A DNA stretch of 42,609 bases. Origin: CAHJXF01 sp038240015 (GTDB lineage Bacteria; Pseudomonadota; Gammaproteobacteria; Burkholderiales; Burkholderiaceae_D). Under the pieces are notes generated by a model. The model ran no database searches. It saw nothing but the letters and a program-made list of their open reading frames with translations, and was not told the DNA's origin. Below, piece after piece: positions 7,741 through 15,675 of this stretch. Position 1 is the first letter of the stretch, and each line of letters begins with the position of its first letter. The stretch is from the NCBI GenBank assembly GCA_038240015.1, contig JBBSEF010000020.1:1-42609 (forward strand), written 5' to 3'. Made by a program: the position numbers and the translations under genes.

Positions 7741-9957
7741 ATGCCACGCAAGCTCTTCGTCACCACCGCCCTCCCCTACGCCAACGCGCCGTTTCACATC
7801 GGCCACATGATGGAGTACATCCAGAGCGACATCTGGGTGCGCTTCATGCGAATGCGCGGGCACCAGGTCGCCTTCGTCGGCGCCGACGATGCGCACGGCG
7901 CGCCGATCATGATCGCGGCCGAGAAGGCGGGCAAGACGCCTCGCGAATTCGTAGCCGAGATCGCGGCCGATCGTCAGCGCTACTTCGACGGCTACTACCT
8001 CGACTTCGATCACTGGCATACCACCGATTCGCAGGAGAACGTCGAGCTGTCGCAGTCCATCTATCTCGCGTTGAAGGCCAACGACCTGATCACGACGCGC
8101 GAGGTCGAGCAGTTCTTCGACCCGGTCAAGAACATGTTCCTGCCGGATCGCTACATCAAGGGCGAATGCCCGGTCTGTCATTCGAAGGACCAGTACGGCG
8201 ACTCGTGCGAGGTGTGCAGTTCGGTCTATGCGCCGACCGACCTCATCAATCCCTATTCGGTGTTGACGGGCGCGGCGCCGCTGTTGAAATCGTCGGAGCA
8301 TTTTTTCTTCCGGCTATCGGACGCGCGCTGCGTCGATTTCTTGAAAGCCTGGACCGCGAGTATTTCGACGACCAGCGGTGCGCCGCGCCTGCAAGCCGAA
8401 GTCAAGAACAAGGCGGTCGAGTGGTTGCGGGGCAAGAACGAAATCGCAGACGCGGACACGGGCAAAGCGCGCGAAAGCGGCCTTGCGGACTGGGATATCT
8501 CCCGCGACGAGCCCTACTTCGGCATCCCGATTCCGGACGCGCCCGGCAAATATTTTTACGTGTGGCTCGACGCGCCGGTCGGCTATCTCGCCGCGTTGAA
8601 AAGCTATTTCGATTCGGGCAAGGCCGCGTCCGACGGGCATACCCAAGGCTTCGACGACTTCATCGCGGACGAAGCCGTCGAGCAGGTGCACTTCATCGGC
8701 AAGGACATCATCTATTTCCACACGCTGTTCTGGCCGGCGATGCTGCGCTTCTCGGGCCGCAAGACGCCCGACGCGATCAACGTGCACGGCTTCATCACGG
8801 TGGCGGGCGACAAGATGTCGAAGAGCCGCGGCACCGGGTTGTCGCCGTTGCGTTATCTCGAACTCGGTATGAATCCCGAATGGCTGCGCTACTACATCGC
8901 GGCCAAGCTGAACGCGCGCATCGAAGACATCGACTTCAATCCTGATGACTTCGTCGCCAGAGTCAACAGCGACCTGATTGGCAAGTACGTCAACATCGCG
9001 AGCCGGGCGGCGGGCTTCATCGCGAAACATTTCGACGGGCGCCTGTACGAGGAAGCCGACGTCGCGCGCGACGGCTTCGCGAGCGAATTGCGCGACGAGT
9101 CGCGCGAGATCGCGCACGCGATCGAAGCGCGCGAATACGCCAAGGCGATCCGCCTGGTGATGGAACTGGCCGATGCGACCAACGGTTTCTTCGACATGGC
9201 CAAGCCGTGGATGCTTGCCAAGTCCACCGACCCAGCCGACCGGCCGCACCTGCATCGCGTGTGCACGCAGACGCTCGAATGTTTCCGCGTGCTGACGATT
9301 TACCTCAAGGCTTTCCTGCCGCAACTTGCGATCGAGGCGGAGGCTTTCCTCGGTCTCGGCCCGCAGCAATGGTCCGACATCGATACGCCGCTCGTGCCGG
9401 GTGCGCGCGTCAATTCGTACAGGCATCTGATGGCGCGCGTCGATCCCAAGCTGCTCGATGCGTTGTTCGAGCCCGTACAGACGGAAGCCGCTCAGCCTGT
9501 TCCCGCTTTTTTGAAGAACCCATCGATCGCGATGACAGAATCCACAAGTGGTACCGCTCCCGATGCTGCAGCCGCAACTGCAGCCGCCGAAACGATCGCC
9601 GACGCGATCGTGATCGACGATTTCGCGAAGGTCGATCTGCGAATTGCAAAGATCGTCGCAGCCGAAAGAGTCGACGGCTCGATCAAGCTGTTGCGCTTGA
9701 CGTTGGACATCGGTGAACACGACGCGAACGGCGCGGCCGTGATGCGCAATGTGTTCGCAGGAATCCAAGGCGCATACAGCCCGGAACAATTGACCGGCAA
9801 GATGACCGTGATGGTCGCCAACCTCGCGCCGCGCAAAATGAAGTTCGGCGTATCCGAGGGCATGGTGCTCGCGGCCAGCTCCGCCGATGAAAACCAGGAC
9901 GGTCTCTTCATCCTCGAGCCGCACGTCGGCGCGAAGCCCGGCATGCGCGTGCGTTGA
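7741..9957 (+). CDS. metG: Methionyl-tRNA synthetase
   Basis: A 738-aa class I aminoacyl-tRNA synthetase that charges tRNA-Met. Seen: PYANAPFHIGH with the HIGH signature near the N-terminus, the zinc knuckle CPVC...CEVC (near residues 143-160), YVWLDAPVGY, and DKMSKSRGTG (KMSKS) near 360. A helical anticodon-binding domain follows, then a Thr/Ala-rich linker and a C-terminal Trbp111-type OB-fold (about 625-738, with KVDLRIAKIV and NLAPRKMKFGVSEGM) that binds tRNA and drives dimerisation. The length is slightly above that of E. coli MetG. I chose ATG 7741 because it gives the standard MPRKLFVTTALPYAN start; an in-frame ATG at 7726 is possible and neither has a strong ribosome-binding site. Confidence 0.97.
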   Translation: MPRKLFVTTALPYANAPFHIGHMMEYIQSDIWVRFMRMRGHQVAFVGADDAHGAPIMIAAEKAGKTPREFVAEIAADRQRYFDGYYLDFDHWHTTDSQENVELSQSIYLALKANDLITTREVEQFFDPVKNMFLPDRYIKGECPVCHSKDQYGDSCEVCSSVYAPTDLINPYSVLTGAAPLLKSSEHFFFRLSDARCVDFLKAWTASISTTSGAPRLQAEVKNKAVEWLRGKNEIADADTGKARESGLADWDISRDEPYFGIPIPDAPGKYFYVWLDAPVGYLAALKSYFDSGKAASDGHTQGFDDFIADEAVEQVHFIGKDIIYFHTLFWPAMLRFSGRKTPDAINVHGFITVAGDKMSKSRGTGLSPLRYLELGMNPEWLRYYIAAKLNARIEDIDFNPDDFVARVNSDLIGKYVNIASRAAGFIAKHFDGRLYEEADVARDGFASELRDESREIAHAIEAREYAKAIRLVMELADATNGFFDMAKPWMLAKSTDPADRPHLHRVCTQTLECFRVLTIYLKAFLPQLAIEAEAFLGLGPQQWSDIDTPLVPGARVNSYRHLMARVDPKLLDALFEPVQTEAAQPVPAFLKNPSIAMTESTSGTAPDAAAATAAAETIADAIVIDDFAKVDLRIAKIVAAERVDGSIKLLRLTLDIGEHDANGAAVMRNVFAGIQGAYSPEQLTGKMTVMVANLAPRKMKFGVSEGMVLAASSADENQDGLFILEPHVGAKPGMRVR

Positions 9958-10004
9958 ACGTAAACTTGCGCACACACGCGCGCATACCCGGACACCTCAA
10001 CATC

Positions 10005-10042
10005 AAAGGAGACGGTCGATGACTCGCCGTACGACACCATGA
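10005..10042 (+). promoter_or_regulatory. Strong SD with seven-codon leader frame overlapping the next start
   Basis: AAAGGAG (10005-10011) is an excellent ribosome-binding site, but its correctly spaced ATG is at 10019, not at the gene start 10039. The 10019 frame reads MTRRTTP and stops at 10040-10042, so its TGA overlaps the ATG of the oxidoreductase (ATGA). This is consistent with translational coupling from a tiny leader. Alternatively, ribosomes may bind here and simply slide to 10039. Confidence 0.55.
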
Positions 10043-11022
10043 AGGCCGTGCTCTGCAGGCAGCACGGGTTGCCCGACTCGCTCGAGCTCGCCGACCTGCC
10101 ATCGCCGCAGCCCGGTCCCGGCCAGGTATTGATCGCGGTCAAGGCCGCGGGCGTGAACTTCCCCGACACGCTGATCATCCAGAACAAGTATCAGTTCAAG
10201 CCGGCGCTGCCGTTCTCTCCGGGTGGTGAATTGGCGGGGACCATCACGGCGGTCGGGTCCGACGTGAAGGGATACGCGGTCGGACAGAACGTGATCGCCT
10301 TCACCGGCTGGGGCGCGTTCGCCGAGGAAGTCGTTGCAGATGCAATCAAATTGATTCCGATTCCGGCCGGCGTCCCGTTCGATATCGCGGCATCGTTCGT
10401 GATGACCTACGGCACGTCGTATCACGCGTTGAAGGACCGCGCGGCATTGAAGGCCGGCGAGACACTGCTCGTGCTCGGCGCCGCGGGCGGCGTCGGTCTC
10501 GCGGCCGTCGAGCTCGGCAAGGCGCTCGGCGCGCGCGTGATCGCAGCCGCGTCGAACGACGAGAAGCTTGCCGTGTGCAAGGAGCACGGCGCCGACGAGA
10601 CGATCAACTACTCGACCGAAGACTTGCGCGAGCGCATCAAGGTATTGACCGAGAGCAAGGGCGTCGACGTGATCTACGATCCGGTCGGCGGCGGCTATTC
10701 CGAGCCGGCGTTGCGCAGCATGGCGTGGCGCGGACGCTTCCTCGTGGTCGGCTTTGCCAACGGCGAGATCCCGAGCATTGCGCTCAACCTCACGCTGCTC
10801 AAAGGGTGTTCGATCGTCGGGGTGTTCTGGGGCGACTATGTGCGTCGTGAACCGCAGTCGAACGCGAAAGACTTGATGGAGTTGGTCGGCATGATGCAAG
10901 CGGGCACGATCAAACCGCTGGTGTCGGCGCGTTATCCGTTGGCGAAGGCGGCCGATGCGTTGAATGCGTTGATGCAGAGGAAGGTCACGGGGAAGATCGT
11001 GCTGGTGCCTTCCGGCAGCTAG
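10039..11022 (+). CDS. Zinc-free quinone oxidoreductase (QOR-like, MDR superfamily)
   Basis: A 327-aa medium-chain dehydrogenase/reductase of the NADPH:quinone oxidoreductase type. Seen: an N-terminal GroES-like domain with GPGQVLIAVKAAGVNFPDTL and PFSPGGELAGTI; the Rossmann part with the nucleotide-binding glycine stretch LGAAGGVGLAAVELGKALGA; and VDVIYDPVGG. The cysteine ligands of zinc alcohol dehydrogenases are missing, as expected for the QOR branch. Family members reduce quinones or enone-type substrates with NADPH; the specific substrate cannot be predicted. The gene starts 81 bp after metG on the same strand and is preceded by an unusual leader frame (see 10005-10042). It is followed by a 251-bp AT-richer gap before the protease operon. 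Confidence 0.9.
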   Translation: MKAVLCRQHGLPDSLELADLPSPQPGPGQVLIAVKAAGVNFPDTLIIQNKYQFKPALPFSPGGELAGTITAVGSDVKGYAVGQNVIAFTGWGAFAEEVVADAIKLIPIPAGVPFDIAASFVMTYGTSYHALKDRAALKAGETLLVLGAAGGVGLAAVELGKALGARVIAAASNDEKLAVCKEHGADETINYSTEDLRERIKVLTESKGVDVIYDPVGGGYSEPALRSMAWRGRFLVVGFANGEIPSIALNLTLLKGCSIVGVFWGDYVRREPQSNAKDLMELVGMMQAGTIKPLVSARYPLAKAADALNALMQRKVTGKIVLVPSGS

Positions 11023-11273
11023 TCGTTCGCAATCGGGAAGCGTGCGCCGCGCTCGAATCATCGACATGACTTTTCTGATGTTCTTGCGACGCTATTGTGA
11101 AAAAGATACCTTTACACGGTCGAAACAGCTACGGTAGTTTGTGACGGTTTCAATCTCGATATCGGCATGGGTCGCTCATCACCCGGCTCAAGAATTCATG
11201 ACGCGCGACACGCTTTGAAGAACGAGGGATTTCGCGTCTGAATTGCGATTCGCAACCTCTGGGCATCGATCTG

Positions 11274-11597
11274 ATGGATACGCCATTCGACCCCAAAACG
11301 CTCATGAACACTTGGGTCCACTCGCACGAAGAGGACGGGGCCGGATTGCAAGTGTTCCGCCCTGCTCATTATCCTTTTCCGCCCGCGCGCGGTCGCGACG
11401 CCCTCACGCTGAACGCCGACGGCAGCCTTCTTCGGCAAATACCCGGCCCCGATGATCGCTCCGCCGCGCTGCCTGCCGGGTCTTGGCAGCTTCAAGGCAG
11501 GCGCCTCACCCTTCAACAACACAAGAACGAAAACAAGGAGTTTTCGATCGAGAGTCTCGATCCCGAGAAACTCCTCTTGCGCCCACTCGCTGTGTAG
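11274..11597 (+). CDS. Small protein, first gene of the protease/ATP-grasp operon
   Basis: A 107-aa protein I do not recognise. It begins MDTPFDPKTLMNTWVHSHEED, has no signal peptide or TM segment, and contains beta-strand-rich stretches including SRGR-like 'PPARGRDALTL', 'DGSLLRQIPGPDDR' and 'GSWQLQGRRLTL'. The G-x-W-x-L pattern is reminiscent of a small lipocalin or META-like beta-barrel, but this is only a resemblance. It ends 34 nt before the metalloprotease gene and is on the same strand as the protease and ATP-grasp genes, so it is probably co-transcribed. A role as chaperone, inhibitor or recognition partner of the protease-precursor is conceivable but unproven. The ATG at 11274 has only a weak ribosome-binding site. 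Confidence 0.6.
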   Translation: MDTPFDPKTLMNTWVHSHEEDGAGLQVFRPAHYPFPPARGRDALTLNADGSLLRQIPGPDDRSAALPAGSWQLQGRRLTLQQHKNENKEFSIESLDPEKLLLRPLAV

Positions 11598-11631
11598 TTC
11601 AACCGTACGTTCATCGCTGAAGGGGACGACC

Positions 11632-13212
11632 ATGGCAACGACGAAAACCACCCGCGCTCCGAGCAAACCATCGGGCCCGACGACCCCGAAGCCCCCACCG
11701 CCTGCGAGCGGCACGCCGCAGGTCCGTACCTGCGGCACGATGCCCGTGCACGAACGCCTTCTTCGCACCATCCCTCAATACATCAATGCCCGCATAGCGA
11801 GCGAGAATCACGCCTTCCAATTTGCCAACAATATGCTGTCCGGTGCGCGCACCGGCGTGACGGTCATCCCTGTCGTCATTCATGTCGTATTCAACAATGC
11901 AACTCAAAATATCTCCGACGCACAAATCAACAGTCAGATCACCATCCTCAACCAGGACTATCGAAAGACGAATGCGGATGTAAGCCACACGCCCGCTGTC
12001 TTTCTCCCGCTTTGCGGCGACGCGCGCATCGAGTTCCAACTGGCATCGACCGATCCGAGTGGCAAGCCCACTACCGGAATCATCCGCACGTCCACAACGT
12101 CCGCGTCTTTCAGTCAAGACGACAAAGTCAAATCGGCGGCTACCGGCGGCGCCAACGCATGGCCCGCAGCCAACTACCTCAACATCTGGGTCTGCCAGCT
12201 CGGCGGCGGTCTTCTCGGATACGCCCAGTTTCCCGGCGGCCCCGCGGCCACCGATGGCGTCGTCATTCTTCATAGCGCGTTCGGCAACACGGGCACGGCA
12301 GCAGCGCCTTTCAATCTCGGGCGCTCCGCAACGCACGAGATCGGTCATTGGCTCAACCTGCGCCATATCTGGGGAGATGATGGCGGCGGATGCAGTGGAG
12401 ACGACTTCGTTGCCGATACGCCTAACTGTGCCGACCATAACTTCAACAAGCCTACTTTTCCTCACGTGACGTGCAACAACGGGCCGAACGGCGACCTCTT
12501 CATGAACTACATGGATTACACAGACGATGATTCCATGTTCATGTTCACCAACGGTCAGATCATCCGCATGCAAGCCTGTCTGGACGGCGATCGAAGCACG
12601 ATCGGCCACACGAAGTCCGGACCGACCCTGGCTGTCGCGGACCACGCAACCTTTGCCACATCCGACTTCCCGACGCTCGCGCAGAACGATCAGCCGACCG
12701 TGGCGACTCGCGACATGGTCACCATCGCCACATCCGACTTCCCCACCCTTGCCTCATCGGATGTCGCCACTGTTGCGAGGCGCGATCAGGTGACGGTGGC
12801 GACCAGCGACTTCCCCACCGTTTCGACTCGCGATTTTCAACCGACCGTGGCCGTCAGGGACATTCTGCCAACCGGCTTCTCACGTGACGTTGCCGGACCG
12901 GGTAACCCCGGTCCCATCGGAGACCCTCCATTCGGGGGCGGATTTGGCGCCGCCGGGCCCGGTCGGCACATGCCCTTCGTTCTCTCGACACCACACCACT
13001 CCATGGCTTGGAGAAATTCCTTCCCCGACATCGCCGAACAGCAGGCGCAACAACTCGGCGCTCAAATTGCCCAATACGAACAATTGCTCAGCCAATACGC
13101 CCAAGCTGATGCTGCCGGAACGCTGAGCGCCGTGGACGCCACGCGAGCCGATCAGGTCGGCGCGGAATACATGGCGTTGATCGCGGAGTACCAGCAACTC
13201 ACCGGAAGTTAG
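11632..13212 (+). CDS. M43-type zinc metalloprotease fused to an 11-copy Thr/Asp octapeptide tail
   Basis: A 526-aa protein in three parts. (1) A Thr/Pro/Lys-rich N-terminus without a signal peptide, then a pappalysin-like (M43) zinc protease domain, about 33-325: RTCGTMPVHERLL, PVVIHVVFN, the metzincin zinc motif HEIGHWLNLRH (235-245), and the Met-turn MNYMDY (291-296). (2) Eleven tandem copies of an 8-9-residue unit, [PAV]-T-[LVIF]-[AS]-x-x-D-x, residues 331-420, each with one Thr and one Asp five residues apart. (3) A Gly/Pro-rich linker, then a Gln/Ala-rich helix-prone C-terminus (about 460-526). The start at 11632 follows GAAGGGGA. The ATP-grasp gene begins 3 nt after the stop. Part 2 resembles a multi-core graspetide precursor, in which an ATP-grasp enzyme would join Thr hydroxyls to Asp carboxyls. 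The protease call is firm; the precursor role is inference. Confidence 0.85.
   Translation: MATTKTTRAPSKPSGPTTPKPPPPASGTPQVRTCGTMPVHERLLRTIPQYINARIASENHAFQFANNMLSGARTGVTVIPVVIHVVFNNATQNISDAQINSQITILNQDYRKTNADVSHTPAVFLPLCGDARIEFQLASTDPSGKPTTGIIRTSTTSASFSQDDKVKSAATGGANAWPAANYLNIWVCQLGGGLLGYAQFPGGPAATDGVVILHSAFGNTGTAAAPFNLGRSATHEIGHWLNLRHIWGDDGGGCSGDDFVADTPNCADHNFNKPTFPHVTCNNGPNGDLFMNYMDYTDDDSMFMFTNGQIIRMQACLDGDRSTIGHTKSGPTLAVADHATFATSDFPTLAQNDQPTVATRDMVTIATSDFPTLASSDVATVARRDQVTVATSDFPTVSTRDFQPTVAVRDILPTGFSRDVAGPGNPGPIGDPPFGGGFGAAGPGRHMPFVLSTPHHSMAWRNSFPDIAEQQAQQLGAQIAQYEQLLSQYAQADAAGTLSAVDATRADQVGAEYMALIAEYQQLTGS
12622..12891 (+). repeat. Eleven-copy 24-27-bp coding repeat (T-x4-D octapeptides)
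   Basis: Eleven consecutive codon-phased units: nine of 24 bp and two of 27 bp (copies 9 and 10). Thr falls at 332, 340, 348, 356, 364, 372, 380, 388, 396, 405 and 414; Asp falls at 337, 345, 353, 361, 369, 377, 385, 393, 401, 410 and 419. The DNA of the copies differs at synonymous positions (for example GCCACATCC versus GCGACCAGC for Ala-Thr-Ser), while Thr and Asp never change. This indicates selection on the protein rather than recent slippage. Confidence 0.92.
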
Positions 13213-13215
13213 GCG

Positions 13216-14196
13216 GTGGCGGTCCTCATCATCGCGCAGCCACGGGATGAGCACGCCATAGCGGTCAAGAACCATCTGCAGTACATGGGAAGTGAGGTTG
13301 AGGTCCTCGACACCAGCCTCTTTCCCGAAGTCGCTCGCTTGTCCATGCGCTATAACTGCTGCAGCGATCGACGCACAACGCGACTCGAAGTGCAGGGCCG
13401 TTTGATCGAGCTCAAACGCTTCGGCAGCGTTTGGTGGCGCCGTCCTCAGCCTCCCAGATTGAGTGAACAGATGCTGCGTACCAGCCATCGGCAATTCGCG
13501 GCCAACGAGGCGCACGAGGCGCTGACGGGACTGTGGCAAACCATGGAAGCGCAGTGGATCAACGATCCGTCGCTGGATCTGATCTCCCAGCGCAAGGCCT
13601 ATCAGCTCAAGGTCGCGCAGCAGGCGGGCCTTCGAATCCCGGCGACCCTGATCACCAACGACCCCCACGAAGCCCGCAAATTCGTCGACGCGCACGGCTA
13701 TCGCGACATCGTCTACAAGTCCTTCTCCAGTACCGAAGAAGAGTGGCGCGAGACCCGCCTCTTGAAGGAGGACGAGCTCTTCCTGCTCGACCATGTGCAG
13801 CACGCTCCGGTCATCTTTCAGCACTACATCGAAGCGCGCTACGATCTGCGCATCACTGCGGTAGGAGACAGCCTCTTTCCGGCCGCCATTCACTCGCAGC
13901 AGACGGGCTACAAGATTGATTGCCGCATCGATATCGCCACCGCCAAGATAGAGCCGGTCGATATTCCCGACAAACTACGGGCAAAACTCCTGGTGCTCAT
14001 GCATCGACTTGGTTTGACGTATGGCGCCATCGACATGCGCCTCACGCCCGAGGGCGAGTACATATTCCTCGAGGTCAATCCCGCAGGCCAGTTCATGTAC
14101 ATCGAAGCGGCCACGCACCTGCCGATCGCGGACGCCATGGCAGCCGCACTCCATGGGCGCGATTCAAAGACGTCTGCCGCCCACCCAAGAACGTGA
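13216..14196 (+). CDS. ATP-grasp ligase, graspetide-synthetase-like (MvdC/MvdD type)
   Basis: A 326-aa ATP-grasp enzyme. Seen: an N-terminal pre-ATP-grasp domain starting AVLIIAQPRDEHA; the SVWWRRPQ motif (W73-W74-R75-R76-P77), which is typical of the microviridin/graspetide ligase branch; a central domain with SQRKAYQLKVAQQAGL and IVYKSF (ATP-binding Lys); DLRITAVGD; and the metal-binding AIDMRL (Asp273) and FLEVNPAGQFMYIE (Glu286, Asn288). Such ligases phosphorylate an Asp/Glu side chain of a precursor and form an ester with Ser/Thr or an amide with Lys. It starts with GTG 3 nt after the metalloprotease stop, with GGAAG 7 nt upstream of the GTG, so translation is probably coupled. The expected substrate is the repeat tail of that protein. 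Other ATP-grasp chemistry, such as glutamylation, cannot be excluded. Confidence 0.85.
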   Translation: MAVLIIAQPRDEHAIAVKNHLQYMGSEVEVLDTSLFPEVARLSMRYNCCSDRRTTRLEVQGRLIELKRFGSVWWRRPQPPRLSEQMLRTSHRQFAANEAHEALTGLWQTMEAQWINDPSLDLISQRKAYQLKVAQQAGLRIPATLITNDPHEARKFVDAHGYRDIVYKSFSSTEEEWRETRLLKEDELFLLDHVQHAPVIFQHYIEARYDLRITAVGDSLFPAAIHSQQTGYKIDCRIDIATAKIEPVDIPDKLRAKLLVLMHRLGLTYGAIDMRLTPEGEYIFLEVNPAGQFMYIEAATHLPIADAMAAALHGRDSKTSAAHPRT

Positions 14197-14311
14197 GTCC
14201 TGCGGCAGTGCAAGCGCCTCGACCGTTGTTTGTTTGATCTGAGTACACTTGCGACCCATCGATATCCCGCAGCCGCACCGGCGAGCGGGGACCGCAATCC
14301 GAAAGCCAAAC

Positions 14312-15589
14312 ATGAACTTCGACTACAGCCCCAAGGTCCAGGAACTGCGCGCGCGTCTGCTCGCCTTCATGGACGAGCATGTCTATCCGAACGAGCATCG
14401 ATTCCATGAAGAGATCGAGACCAACCGCGCGAATGGAAACGCGTGGATACCGACCAGGCTGATCGAAGAGTCGAAGCCCAAGGCGCGTGACGCGGGATTG
14501 TGGAATCTGTTTCTGCCGTTCTCCAAGCGCGTACCTGAGGGTCTCACCAATCTCGAATACGCACCGCTCTGCGAGATCATGGGCCGCGTCCACTTCGCGC
14601 CCGAGATCTTCAATTGCTCGGCGCCCGACACCGGCAACATGGAGACGCTCGAGCGCTATGCGTCCGAAGACGTCAAGCGCGAATGGCTGGACCCGCTGCT
14701 TCGCGGCGAAATCCGTTCGGCCTTCCTGATGACCGAGCCCGCGGTAGCGTCATCGGATGCGACCAACATTCAATGCGAGATCGCGCGCGACGGCGACGAC
14801 TACGTCATCAACGGACGCAAGTGGTGGTCATCGGGCGCGGGCGATCCGCGCTGCGCGGTCTACATCGTGATGGGCAAGACCAACGCCGATGCAGGACGTC
14901 ATGAACAGCAGTCGATGATCGTCGTGCCGTCGAACGCGCCGGGCATCGAGGTGCTGCGACCGCTGACGGTGTTCGGCTACGACGACGCGCCGCACGGACA
15001 CATGGAAGTCGATCTCAAGAACGTGCGCGTGCCGGCGGGCAATATCCTGCTGGGCGAAGGGCGCGGCTTCGAGATCGCGCAGGGTCGCCTCGGTCCGGGC
15101 CGCATCCACCACTGCATGCGCCTGGTCGGCGTGGCCGAGCGCGCGCTCGAACTGATGTGCAAGCGATCGTTGGAACGCGTCGCGTTCGGCAAGAAGATCG
15201 CCGAGCAGGGCGTCACGTTGGAACGCATCGCCGACGCGCGCTGCATGATCGACCAGGCGCGTTTCCTCACGCTCAACGCGGCCTTCAAGATGGACACCGT
15301 GGGCAACAAGATCGCACGGGGAGAGATCGCGATGATCAAGGTCGTCGCACCGAACATGGCGTGTCAGGTGATCGACTGGGCCATCCAGATGCACGGCGGC
15401 GGCGGCGTGTCGGGCGACTTCCCGGTCGCGATGATGTATGCGCAGTCGCGCACGCTGCGATTGGCCGACGGGCCCGATGAAGTGCATCGCGTCGCCGTTG
15501 CAAAGTTCGAACTGTCGAAGCACATGACGATTCCGGTTTCCAAGGGGAAGCATGCGTCGCTCGAAGAGATGCCGGTCACGCGGGGGTGA
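14312..15589 (+). CDS. Acyl-CoA dehydrogenase (ACAD10/11-like)
   Basis: A 425-aa FAD-dependent acyl-CoA dehydrogenase, which would introduce the alpha,beta double bond in an acyl-CoA and pass electrons to ETF. Seen: an N-terminal helical domain (FDYSPKVQELRARLLAF), the middle beta domain with FLMTEPAVASSDATN and RKWWSSGAGDPRC, GRGFEIAQGRLGPGRIHHCMR, and the C-terminal domain with AFGKKI, IQMHGGGGVSGDFP and RLADGPDEVH. These match the longer ACAD10/ACAD11-like branch (about 400-425 aa). The start at 14312 (MNFDYSPK) gives the family N-terminus. It lies 115 bp after the ATP-grasp gene and 86 bp before the methyltransferase. The chain-length preference cannot be read from sequence. Confidence 0.93.
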   Translation: MNFDYSPKVQELRARLLAFMDEHVYPNEHRFHEEIETNRANGNAWIPTRLIEESKPKARDAGLWNLFLPFSKRVPEGLTNLEYAPLCEIMGRVHFAPEIFNCSAPDTGNMETLERYASEDVKREWLDPLLRGEIRSAFLMTEPAVASSDATNIQCEIARDGDDYVINGRKWWSSGAGDPRCAVYIVMGKTNADAGRHEQQSMIVVPSNAPGIEVLRPLTVFGYDDAPHGHMEVDLKNVRVPAGNILLGEGRGFEIAQGRLGPGRIHHCMRLVGVAERALELMCKRSLERVAFGKKIAEQGVTLERIADARCMIDQARFLTLNAAFKMDTVGNKIARGEIAMIKVVAPNMACQVIDWAIQMHGGGGVSGDFPVAMMYAQSRTLRLADGPDEVHRVAVAKFELSKHMTIPVSKGKHASLEEMPVTRG

Positions 15590-15675
15590 ATGCGGATGGC
15601 GTTCGAGAGACGACGAGATTGCAAGGGCTGGATCGGGTGGGCCTGTTTCCTTTTACCGAAAATTGGAGCACTGCA

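Noticed and set aside
7620..8945. Plus-strand frame overlapping the start of metG
   Set aside because: Out of frame with metG and without homology; it overlaps the HIGH and zinc-knuckle regions of a secure gene.
12622..12891. Regular 24-bp repeats considered as a CRISPR array or minisatellite
   Set aside because: Units are contiguous without spacers, in codon phase within the protease frame, and vary mainly at synonymous or non-Thr/Asp positions.
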